DNA of 64,000 nucleotides from contig NZ_PZYX01000008.1 of assembly GCF_003047285.1 (NCBI RefSeq), positions 62,001 through 126,000 of the forward strand, in the 5' to 3' direction. Of this stretch, positions 1 to 6,170 are shown piece by piece. Under the pieces are notes generated by a model. It was given only the letters and a program-made list of their open reading frames with translations, was not told the origin of the DNA and made no database searches. A program made the translations under genes and the position numbers. This DNA is from Nocardioides allogilvus (GTDB lineage Bacteria > Actinomycetota > Actinomycetes > Propionibacteriales > Nocardioidaceae). Numbering within the stretch: position 1 is the stretch's first letter; each line of letters begins with the position of its first letter.

Positions 1-545
1 CCGAGCGCCACCGCGCGGTCGCGGGCGCCTTCGGCGACCGGGTCGCAGCGACCCGGGACTGGGAGGCCCCCGCACCGGTGGCGGGGTGGACGGCCCGCGA
101 CGTGGTCGACCACCTCGTCGGCTGGTTCCCGGGCTTCCTGGCCGCGGGTGGCTTCGGCCTGCCGCCCGGACCGGCCGTCGCGGACGACCCGGTCGCCGCG
201 TGGCAGCACCAGGCAGGCGCCGTACAAGAACTGCTCGAGGCTCGCGGCGAGGAGCCCTTCACGCACCCCCGAGCCGGGACCCACCGGCTCGCCGATGCGG
301 TCGACCGGTTCTACACCGCCGACGTCTTCATGCACACCTGGGACCTGGCACGCGCCACCGGCCAGCAGCCCGGGCTGGACGAGGACTTCGCCACCGCCCT
401 GCTCGAGGGCATGCGGCCGATCGAGGAGCTGCTGCGCAGCTCTGGTCAGTACGGCGATGCCGTGCCCGTCGCACCGGACGCGCCCGTGGCCGACCGGCTG
501 ATGGGTTTCATCGGTCGCGATCCCGCGTGGGCCCCGCCCGGCTGA
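1..545 (+). CDS. TIGR03086-type DinB-like metal-binding protein (5' partial)
   Basis: The reading frame is open from base 3 of the window, so the true start lies upstream. The visible product (about 180 residues) begins ERHRAVAGAFGDRV and continues with W-T-A-R-D-V-V-D-H-L-V-G-W, the conserved segment of the mycothiol-dependent maleylpyruvate isomerase / DinB four-helix superfamily. The later FMHTWDLARATGQ segment carries the second histidine typical of the metal site. Members bind a divalent metal and many use mycothiol, but the substrate of this subgroup is unknown. An internal GTG at 78 would cut off the first conserved helix, so I do not take it as the start. The gene ends 1 nt before the convergent kinase gene. 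Confidence 0.8.
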   Translation, partial: ERHRAVAGAFGDRVAATRDWEAPAPVAGWTARDVVDHLVGWFPGFLAAGGFGLPPGPAVADDPVAAWQHQAGAVQELLEARGEEPFTHPRAGTHRLADAVDRFYTADVFMHTWDLARATGQQPGLDEDFATALLEGMRPIEELLRSSGQYGDAVPVAPDAPVADRLMGFIGRDPAWAPPG

Positions 546-546
546 G

Positions 547-1464
547 TCACTCCAGCTCGTGGCGCCACGGCGGGTCGCCACCCGGCCGACTGACCGTGAT
601 CGCGGCGGCGCGGGCGGCGTGCTCCAGCACTGCGGTCCAGTCGGCTGCACGCAGCACCGACAACCCTTCGCGTGCGGCCGGCCCGACGACACCGAGCTGC
701 CAGAGGGCGTCGACCACCGCCGCGGTCACCGTGTCGCCGGCACCGATGGTGTCGGCCACGGTGGCCGTCGGTGCCGGCACCTCCCCCTCCCCCGCGGGCG
801 CGAACCAGCGCAGTCCCCCCTCGCCCCTGGTGACGACGACGGCGCCGGTGCCACCGGCGAGGAACTCCGCGGCCAGCTCGGCGTGCTCCCGACCGGGCCA
901 GAGCAGCTCGAGGTCCTCGTCGCTGGCCTTGACCACGTCGGCGTTCGCCGCCATCGCCCGGGCCCGGGCGGCGACCCCAGGCCCGCTCCCGGTGATGGCG
1001 GGTCGGGCGTTGAGGTCGAACACGGTCAGCGCGGTCGGCCGGTGCTGCTGCGCCAGGACAGCGACGTCCCGTGCTCCCGGGTCGATGGCCGCTCCGATCG
1101 AGCCGTAGAGCACGGCGACCGGGTCGACGTCGGCGGGCAGCTGCACGGCCCCGAGACGCCACTCGATGTCGAACTCGTAGGACGCGGCCCCCGACGCGGC
1201 CAGCGTCGCCTCGGCCGTCGCCGTCCGGTCGAGCACCAGCGGGTCACTGCCCAGTCGCACCCCGTTGTCGCCCAAGTGGTCGGCCAGGAGCCGGCCGCGG
1301 TCGTCGTCGCCGTACGCCGTCACGAAACGCACCGGACGCCCCAGTCGTGCCAGCGCGACGGCCGCGTTGGCGGCACTGCCACCCGGGTGCTCGCGCACGG
1401 TGCCGTCGAGACCGTGCACGACATCGACCAGCGCCTCACCCACGACCAGGGCCACCTGTTCCAT
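547..1464 (-). CDS. PfkB-family carbohydrate kinase (fructokinase/ribokinase type)
   Basis: 305 aa, normal for the family. It carries both PfkB signatures: an N-terminal glycine-rich motif (HPGGSAANAAVALARLG, about residues 26-42) that contacts the sugar, and the C-terminal DTIGAGDT anion-hole/catalytic motif (about residue 240), whose final Asp acts as the base. It should phosphorylate a sugar, probably fructose, using ATP in the cytosol; the exact substrate cannot be read from sequence. The ATG at 1464 lies 52 bp from the divergent GntR gene. A near -10 hexamer (TAGACC) sits 6 nt upstream of the ATG, so the transcript may be leaderless. Sugar-kinase and small GntR regulator could be co-regulated, but nothing here proves it. 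Confidence 0.85.
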   Translation of the reverse strand: MEQVALVVGEALVDVVHGLDGTVREHPGGSAANAAVALARLGRPVRFVTAYGDDDRGRLLADHLGDNGVRLGSDPLVLDRTATAEATLAASGAASYEFDIEWRLGAVQLPADVDPVAVLYGSIGAAIDPGARDVAVLAQQHRPTALTVFDLNARPAITGSGPGVAARARAMAANADVVKASDEDLELLWPGREHAELAAEFLAGGTGAVVVTRGEGGLRWFAPAGEGEVPAPTATVADTIGAGDTVTAAVVDALWQLGVVGPAAREGLSVLRAADWTAVLEHAARAAAITVSRPGGDPPWRHELE

Positions 1465-1504
1465 GACGCTGGTCTACCACTCCGCGGCCGGCGACGGGCC
1501 GCCG

Positions 1505-1510
1505 TACGCT
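1505..1510 (+). promoter_or_regulatory. -10 hexamer of a probable leaderless promoter (GntR gene)
   Basis: TACGCT followed by 6 nt (cgagcc) and then the ATG of the GntR regulator. A TANNNT box 6-7 nt before a start codon places transcription initiation at the start codon itself. No Shine-Dalgarno sequence precedes this ATG, and no clear -35 box is visible. The same arrangement recurs at six other genes in this window. Confidence 0.5.
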
Positions 1511-1516
1511 CGAGCC

Positions 1517-1870
1517 ATGCAGCTGGACCCGATCCACCACGACGCCGACGTGCCGCCGTTCGAGCAGGCGCGCAGCCAGATCGCGGGGCAGATCGCCGCC
1601 GGGGTGCTACCGAGCGGCACCCGGCTCCCGACGGTGCGCGCCCTCGCCGCCGAGGTGGGCCTGGCGGTGAACACCGTCGCCCGGGTCTACAAGGAGCTCG
1701 AGGCCGACGGGCTCGTCGTCACCGAGGGCCGGCGCGGCACGTTCGTCACCTCGACGAACGCCGGCGCTGCCGTCTCCGATGCCGCCGCGTCGTACGCCGC
1801 CGCCTGCCGTCGCCAGGGGCTGACCCTGCCGGAGTCGGTGCGCCTGGTCGAGGCGGCGTGGCAGGGCTGA
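1517..1870 (+). CDS. Small GntR-family (YhcF-like) transcriptional regulator
   Basis: 117 aa. The N-terminal winged helix-turn-helix is of GntR type: FEQARSQIAGQIAAGVLPSG, then LPTVRALAAEVGLAVNTVAR and VYKELEADGLVVTEGRRGTFV. After it there is only a ~40-residue tail, so no FadR/UTRA/aminotransferase effector domain; this is the short YhcF/YtrA architecture, whose members often repress neighbouring transporter or metabolic genes. I chose the ATG at 1517 because the protein then begins just before the HTH and a -10 box sits 6 nt upstream. It is divergent from the PfkB kinase and convergent with rplQ. DNA targets are unknown. Confidence 0.85.
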   Translation: MQLDPIHHDADVPPFEQARSQIAGQIAAGVLPSGTRLPTVRALAAEVGLAVNTVARVYKELEADGLVVTEGRRGTFVTSTNAGAAVSDAAASYAAACRRQGLTLPESVRLVEAAWQG

Positions 1871-1885
1871 CATGCGAGGAAATGA

Positions 1886-1928
1886 CGACGGGCCCGCCAT
1901 CCCCGGAGGGATGACAGGCCCGGCGTCG
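1886..1928. terminator. Bidirectional terminator hairpin between GntR gene and rplQ
   Basis: A long inverted repeat lies between the convergent stops: CGACGGGCC...CCATCCC pairs with GGGATG...GGCCCGGCGTCG around a CGGA loop. There is no strong T-tract, as is common in high-GC actinobacteria. It would end the infA...rplQ operon on the minus strand and the GntR transcript on the plus strand. Confidence 0.7.
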
Positions 1929-1942
1929 CGGCTGGTGCTAGC

Positions 1943-2611
1943 TCACTCGCCTGCGCGGGTGAAGCCAGCGGCCTCAGCGGACTCGGCGGTGTCGAACCAC
2001 AGCTCGGCCACGGTCGCGGCGAACCACTGACCGTCCGGCTCGTGGAACTTCATCGAGTCCTTGTTGCCCTTGATCGGGAAGCCCTCGGGCGCCTGGTCGG
2101 CGTCCTCGAGCGGGGCGTGCGCACCGGCGGGCAGCTCGTCCGAGCCGTCCACGTCGGCGAAGCCCTTGACCTCGGTGTCGGCGACCTCGGTCTCCTCGGC
2201 CACCGGAGCGGCCGTGGCAGCGGTCTTCTTCGACGAGGCAGCCTTCGGGCTGTAGGCCTCGGTCACCAGCTCGATGACCGCCATGGGGGCGTTGTCGCCC
2301 TTGCGCGGACCGATCTTGGTGATCCGGGTGTAGCCACCGGGACGCTCGGCGAAGGTCGGCGCGATCTCGGTGAAGAGAACGTGCACGACACCCTTGTCGC
2401 GGATGGTCTTGAGGACCTCACGACGGTTGTGCAGGTCGCCACGCTTGGCCTTGGTGATCAGCTTCTCCGCGAACGGGCGCAGCATGCGCGCCTTGGCCTC
2501 GGTGGTGGTGATCCGACCGTGCTCGAAGAGCGCGGTCACCAGGTTGGCAAGGATCAAGCGCTGGTGGGCGGGGCTACCGCCGAGGCGCTTGCCCTTCTTG
2601 GGCTTGGGCAT
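1943..2611 (-). CDS. rplQ: 50S ribosomal protein L17 with a C-terminal accessory module
   Basis: 222 aa against about 120 for most bacterial L17. Residues 1-120 are a normal L17 core ([20 protein letters not shown] start; [40 protein letters not shown]). L17 lies near the peptide exit tunnel. A Lys/Ala/Glu-rich linker follows, then a ~45-residue module (about residues 175-220) with [19 protein letters not shown], and AEAAGF. The same module ends the L4 protein at 32722-33696. Its pattern recalls a small repeat found at the tail of some secreted nucleases (IKGN...YH.PG...T.AE..F), but its function is unknown to me. It is the last gene of the alpha operon, 170 nt after rpoA across a strongly structured spacer. 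Confidence 0.95.
   Translation of the reverse strand: MPKPKKGKRLGGSPAHQRLILANLVTALFEHGRITTTEAKARMLRPFAEKLITKAKRGDLHNRREVLKTIRDKGVVHVLFTEIAPTFAERPGGYTRITKIGPRKGDNAPMAVIELVTEAYSPKAASSKKTAATAAPVAEETEVADTEVKGFADVDGSDELPAGAHAPLEDADQAPEGFPIKGNKDSMKFHEPDGQWFAATVAELWFDTAESAEAAGFTRAGE
2041..2075 (-). repeat. 35-bp exact direct repeat, copy 1 (in rplQ)
   Basis: These 35 bases are identical to 32859-32893 inside rplD, same strand and same reading frame, and encode the [11 protein letters not shown] core of the shared module. Identity at DNA level, including synonymous positions, over 30 kb apart suggests duplication or gene conversion rather than protein-level convergence. Confidence 0.9.
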
Positions 2612-2682
2612 GATTCTTCTCGATTCTCTCGGGCCGTACTAGGTACTCGAGTAGATGGTGCTGTTTGGGGTAATCGTGCTGA

Positions 2683-2771
2683 TGGCGTGTGCCTCGCAAG
2701 GCCGAGGAGGGAAGGCGACCTTGGAGCGGAGCGGGTCGCCGACCGACGAGAACGCCGCGAGGCGCACGCCA
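2683..2771 (-). promoter_or_regulatory. Nested RNA structure in the rpoA-rplQ spacer
   Basis: A 15-bp long-range stem (2683-2697 with 2757-2771, one G-U pair in the RNA) encloses a second 7-bp stem (2714-2720 GGCGACC with 2734-2740 GGTCGCC). It fills most of the 170-nt gap between the rpoA stop and the rplQ start, far longer than other spacers in this operon. It may be a processing site, an attenuator or an r-protein binding site; the role is inference. Confidence 0.5.
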
Positions 2772-2781
2772 GCAGTGCGAT

Positions 2782-3798
2782 TTAGTACTGCTCGTCCTCG
2801 ACGAAGGCGTCGTCGTCGTCATCGCCGTACGCCGCGAGCGCAGCGTGCGGGTCGAAGCCGGGCGCGCTGTCCTTGAGGGACAGACCCATCTCGACCAGCT
2901 TGGCCTTGACCTCGTCGATCGACTTCGCACCGAAGTTGCGGATGTCGAGCAGGTCCTGCTCCGAGCGGCTGATGAGCTCACCCACGGTGTGGATGCCCTC
3001 GCGCTTGAGGCAGTTGTAGGAACGGACGGTCAGCTGCAGGTCCTCGACCGGGAGGGCGAGGTCGGCGGCGAGCTGCTCGTCGACGGGCGACGGGCCGATG
3101 TCGATGCCCTCGGCCTCGACGTTGAGCTCACGAGCCAGACCGAACAGCTCGACCAGCGTCTTGCCGGCCGAGGCGATGGCGTCACGCGGACGCATCGACT
3201 GCTTGGTCTCGACGTCGATGACGAGCTTGTCGAAGTCGGTGCGCTGCTCGACACGGGTGGCCTCGACCTTGTAGGTCACCTTCAGCACGGGGCTGTAGAT
3301 CGAGTCGACCGGCATGCGGCCGATCTCGTTGTCGGCACCCTTGTTCTGGACGGCCGAGACGTAGCCACGGCCACGCTCGACGACGAGCTCCATCTCCAGC
3401 TTGCCCTTGTCGGACAGCGTGGCGATCAGGAGCTCGGGGTTGTGCACCTCGACACCGGCGGGCGGCGCGATGTCGGCGGCGGTGACAGCACCGGCGCCCG
3501 ACTTGCGGAGGTACATCGTGACGGGCTCGTCGTGCTCGGAGGAGACGACCAGGCCCTTCAGGTTGAGGATGATCTCGGTGACGTCCTCGGTGACACCCTC
3601 AATGGTCGAGAACTCGTGGAGGACGGTGTCCACCTTGATGCTCGTGACCGAGGCCCCCGGGATGGAGGACAGGAGGGTACGTCGCAGCGAGTTGCCGAGG
3701 GTGTAGCCGAAGCCGGGCTCGAGGGGCTCGATGACGAAGCGCGAGCGGTACTCGTCCACGGTCTCTTCGGACAGGGTCGGGCGCTGAGCGATAAGCAC
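2782..3798 (-). CDS. rpoA: DNA-directed RNA polymerase subunit alpha
   Basis: 338 aa. The N-terminal dimerisation domain runs from about residue 15 to 230 ([28 protein letters not shown]), then a linker and the C-terminal domain (about 245-315: [25 protein letters not shown]...[18 protein letters not shown]) that contacts UP elements and activators. The tail is acidic ([13 protein letters not shown]). I chose the GTG at 3798 ([12 protein letters not shown]), because GGAAGG lies about 9 nt upstream and upstream in-frame codons do not belong to the family. It follows rpsD across a 103-nt gap with a hairpin. Confidence 0.97.
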   Translation of the reverse strand: MLIAQRPTLSEETVDEYRSRFVIEPLEPGFGYTLGNSLRRTLLSSIPGASVTSIKVDTVLHEFSTIEGVTEDVTEIILNLKGLVVSSEHDEPVTMYLRKSGAGAVTAADIAPPAGVEVHNPELLIATLSDKGKLEMELVVERGRGYVSAVQNKGADNEIGRMPVDSIYSPVLKVTYKVEATRVEQRTDFDKLVIDVETKQSMRPRDAIASAGKTLVELFGLARELNVEAEGIDIGPSPVDEQLAADLALPVEDLQLTVRSYNCLKREGIHTVGELISRSEQDLLDIRNFGAKSIDEVKAKLVEMGLSLKDSAPGFDPHAALAAYGDDDDDAFVEDEQY

Positions 3799-3861
3799 TG
3801 ATTCTTTCCTTCCCGGATCCAACCACCATTTGATGGACCCGATCTCACGTGAAAAGGAGGC

Positions 3862-3895
3862 GTCGGGGGCCGCCCGCGGACGAGCGGCCACCGAC
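3862..3895 (-). promoter_or_regulatory. Hairpin in the rpsD-rpoA spacer
   Basis: GTCGG-x-GGCCGC pairs with GCGGCC-x-CCGAC around a 10-nt loop: an 11-bp stem with one mismatch starting 6 nt after the rpsD stop. No T-tract follows. It may modulate the relative output of S4 and alpha, or mark an RNase site; this is inference. Confidence 0.5.
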
Positions 3896-3901
3896 CAGGG
3901 A

Positions 3902-4510
3902 TTACTTCTTGGAGTAGTACTCGACGATCAGCTGTTCGGTGACCTGCGTGTCGATCTGCGCACGGACCGGCACCTGGTGCACGAGGATGCGCATCCGGCC
4001 GGGGAGCGCCTGCAGCCACGCCGGGACGTGACGCTCGGCGTGGGTCTCGCGAGCCACGATGAACGGCGTCATCTCCAGCGACTTCTCGCGCACGTCGATG
4101 ATGTCGTGAGCGGAGACCTGGAAGCTGGGGATGTCGACCTTGTGGCCGTTGACCAGGAAGTGACCGTGCACGACGAGCTGGCGAGCAGCGCGACGGGTGC
4201 GGGCGAAGCCGGCACGGTAGACGACGTTGTCGAGACGGCACTCGAGGAGCTGGAGCAGGTTCTCGCCGGTCTTGCCCTGGCGACGGTTCGCTTCCTTGTA
4301 GTAGCGAAGGAACTGCTTCTCCATGACGCCGTAGGTGAAACGGGCCTTCTGCTTCTCACGCAGCTGGAGGAGGTACTCGCTCTCCTTGATGCGTCCGCGG
4401 CCGTGCTGGCCGGGGGGGTAGGGGCGCTTCTCGAATGCCGAGTCGCCGCCGACGAGGTCGACACCGAGACGGCGCGACTTACGGCTCATGGGTCCGGTGT
4501 AACGGGCCAT
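3902..4510 (-). CDS. rpsD: 30S ribosomal protein S4
   Basis: 202 aa, full length. It opens [20 protein letters not shown], with the S4 RNA-binding domain at about residues 90-155 ([32 protein letters not shown]). It lacks the N-terminal four-cysteine zinc site, so it is the zinc-independent form. S4 is a primary 16S rRNA binder that nucleates 30S assembly, and in several bacteria it represses its own operon. It sits between rpsK and rpoA, the usual alpha-operon position. The ATG is preceded by a purine-rich AGAAAGAGAGA stretch. Confidence 0.97.
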   Translation of the reverse strand: MARYTGPMSRKSRRLGVDLVGGDSAFEKRPYPPGQHGRGRIKESEYLLQLREKQKARFTYGVMEKQFLRYYKEANRRQGKTGENLLQLLECRLDNVVYRAGFARTRRAARQLVVHGHFLVNGHKVDIPSFQVSAHDIIDVREKSLEMTPFIVARETHAERHVPAWLQALPGRMRILVHQVPVRAQIDTQVTEQLIVEYYSKK

Positions 4511-4536
4511 GTCAGTCTCTCTTTCTCAGTCTCGGG

Positions 4537-4932
4537 TCAGACGCGCCGGCGCTTGGGCGGGCGGCAACCGTTGTGGGGGGTGGGGGTGACGTCCTGGATG
4601 GTGCCGACCTCGAGGCCGATGGCACCCAGCGAGCGGATCGCGGTCTCGCGACCCGAACCCGGACCCTTGACGAAGACGTCGATCTTCTTCATCCCGTGGT
4701 CCATGGCCCGACGACCAGCGGCCTCAGCAGCCATCTGCGCGGCGAACGGCGTGGACTTGCGCGAGCCCTTGAAGCCGACGGTGCCGGCAGAGGCCCACGA
4801 GATCACGGCGCCGGTGGGGTCGGTGATGGTGACGATGGTGTTGTTGAACGTGCTCTTGATGTGGGCTTCGCCCTGAGCAATGTTCTTCTTCTCCTTGCGA
4901 CGCACCTTGGTGGCGCGGCTCTTGGGAGGCAT
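4537..4932 (-). CDS. rpsK: 30S ribosomal protein S11
   Basis: 131 aa, normal length. Diagnostic segments are [39 protein letters not shown] and the C-terminal [27 protein letters not shown]11 sits on the 30S platform beside the mRNA exit and helps shape the 16S decoding region. The basic N-terminus ([17 protein letters not shown]) is typical of actinobacteria. It is 26 nt upstream of rpsD and 70 nt downstream of rpsM; that larger gap contains a hairpin. Confidence 0.97.
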   Translation of the reverse strand: MPPKSRATKVRRKEKKNIAQGEAHIKSTFNNTIVTITDPTGAVISWASAGTVGFKGSRKSTPFAAQMAAEAAGRRAMDHGMKKIDVFVKGPGSGRETAIRSLGAIGLEVGTIQDVTPTPHNGCRPPKRRRV

Positions 4933-4978
4933 AGATTTCTCCTATGAGTTTCTGGTCTGGAAGCTTCGTGAATCGGCG

Positions 4979-5006
4979 GTGATCAACGCGTGAGCGTTGC
5001 GATCAC
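4979..5006 (-). promoter_or_regulatory. Hairpin at the rpsM stop / rpsM-rpsK spacer
   Basis: GTGATC-AACGC pairs with GCGTT-(GC bulge)-GATCAC around a GTGA loop. The stem includes the rpsM stop codon, so a terminating ribosome would melt it. Translation-coupled attenuation or end protection are possible; neither is shown by the sequence alone. Confidence 0.45.
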
Positions 5007-5377
5007 TTGGCCTTCTTCTTGCCGGCGACAGTGCGCTTGGGACCCTTGCGGGTGCGCGCGTTGGTCTTGGTGCGCTGGCCGCGGACCGGCAGGCCCATGC
5101 GGTGGCGGCGACCCTGGTAGCTGCCGATCTCGATCTTGCGGCGGATGTCCGCCTGGACCTCGCGTCGGAGGTCACCCTCGATCTTGAAGTTGGCTTCGAT
5201 CTCATCGCGAAGCTTGACCAGCTCCTCGTCACCGAGGGTGTGCACGCGGGCGTTCGGGTCAACCCCGGTCGCGGCGAGCAGCTGCTGGGAGCGGGTACGG
5301 CCGATGCCGTAGATGTAGGTGAGTGCGATCTCGATGCGCTTGTCGCGCGGGAGGTCCACACCAACGAGGCGTGCCAT
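5003..5377 (-). CDS. rpsM: 30S ribosomal protein S13
   Basis: 124 aa. [20 protein letters not shown] is the canonical start, followed by [14 protein letters not shown] (helix-two-turns-helix) and the basic C-terminal tail RQ...[18 protein letters not shown] that reaches the P-site tRNA. The ATG at 5377 is preceded by AAGGAAA at proper spacing. In-frame codons upstream of it are not conserved. S13 lies on the 30S head and contacts L5 in bridge B1b. It is separated from rpmJ by 177 nt, the longest gap in this operon apart from the leader. Confidence 0.97.
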   Translation of the reverse strand: MARLVGVDLPRDKRIEIALTYIYGIGRTRSQQLLAATGVDPNARVHTLGDEELVKLRDEIEANFKIEGDLRREVQADIRRKIEIGSYQGRRHRMGLPVRGQRTKTNARTRKGPKRTVAGKKKAK

Positions 5378-5541
5378 GTGGCGTTTCCTTGTCTGTTCTC
5401 GCAGTGGTTTCTGGTCGTGTCGCGTCCCATCCCGCCTCGGGTGGGCTCCGGCCAATGCTCCGGAGGTGGTTTCGGCCAAGGAGTCGGAGCTCCCTGACCT
5501 AGCGATCACGTTGTGGGTGATTCAGTTGTTGCTACGTCTGT

Positions 5542-5559
5542 GCTGAGCCTGGGCTCAGC
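5542..5559 (-). promoter_or_regulatory. Hairpin overlapping the rpmJ stop
   Basis: GCTGAGC pairs with GCTCAGC around a 4-nt loop. The rpmJ TGA lies in the 5' arm as read on the minus strand. It could act as a partial terminator that lowers read-through into rpsM, which starts 177 nt downstream. Confidence 0.35.
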
Positions 5560-5668
5560 CCTGCCTCTGCTTGTGACGCGGGTTCTCGCAGATGACCATG
5601 ACGCGGCCGTGGCGACGGATGACCTTGCACTTGTCGCACATCGCCTTGACGCTCGGGTTGACCTTCAT
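5555..5668 (-). CDS. rpmJ: 50S ribosomal protein L36 (zinc-binding form)
   Basis: 37 aa, the usual size of the C+ form. [37 protein letters not shown] in outline: three cysteines and one histidine (C-x2-C...C...H) form the zinc site. L36 binds 23S rRNA near the L7/L12 stalk base. The zinc-free paralogue, if any, would be elsewhere and used under zinc shortage. It lies 29 nt after infA. Confidence 0.96.
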   Translation of the reverse strand: MKVNPSVKAMCDKCKVIRRHGRVMVICENPRHKQRQG

Positions 5669-5697
5669 GTCAGCCCTTTCTAGCTCGTGAGTGGCTG

Positions 5698-5919
5698 CTA
5701 CTTGTATCGGTAGACGATCCGACCTCGGGTCAGGTCGTAGGGAGACAACTCCACCACCACGCGGTCCTCGGGGAGGATCCGGATGTAGTGCTGGCGCATC
5801 TTGCCGCTGATGTGGGCGAGGACCTTGTGTCCGTTGGTCAGCTCGACCCGGAACATGGCATTCGGCAGGGCTTCCACGACGGTGCCCTCGATCTCGATCA
5901 CGCCTTCTTTCTTCGGCAT
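5698..5919 (-). CDS. infA: Translation initiation factor IF-1
   Basis: 73 aa OB-fold protein: [41 protein letters not shown], and [24 protein letters not shown]-1 occupies the 30S A site during initiation. I chose the ATG at 5919 because it matches the family start. A GTG three codons upstream (5928) overlaps the only GGAGG, and spacing from GGAGG to the ATG is just 2 nt, so the true start is slightly uncertain. This gene opens the alpha operon; map, its common upstream neighbour, is 15.9 kb away here. Confidence 0.95.
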   Translation of the reverse strand: MPKKEGVIEIEGTVVEALPNAMFRVELTNGHKVLAHISGKMRQHYIRILPEDRVVVELSPYDLTRGRIVYRYK

Positions 5920-6139
5920 GTCCTCCACAATCTGTTGTTCGGTCTTCTACCGTTTGGTGCTCCGCTCCACGGCGTGGAACGGGTGGCCCGGGAACCTCCG
6001 TCGCGTGACGGTGGACCTCGTGCGGTGGTTCCTGGTGACTCTTCCCGGGCACGCAACGACCCGCTCCTGCGAGCGAATGTTCCGTGTTCGGGCAGCCGCG
6101 AGGCACCACGAAGCGCAACCCACGTTGGGCCGACACGCC

Positions 6140-6170
6140 AGTTTAGTCAGTCGCGGGACCAAAAGACCAA
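6140..6170 (-). promoter_or_regulatory. Weak candidate promoter for the infA operon
   Basis: On the minus strand TAAACT (6140-6145) fits TANNNT. An upstream TTGGTC (6165-6170) is 19 nt away, longer than ideal. This is the only TANNNT hexamer in the 250-nt spacer between the transglutaminase-like gene and infA; it would give a leader of about 210 nt. Confidence 0.25.

Noticed and set aside
5378..5554. A tRNA or small RNA gene in the rpmJ-rpsM spacer
   Set aside because: No cloverleaf or T-loop motif; only a short hairpin at the rpmJ stop.
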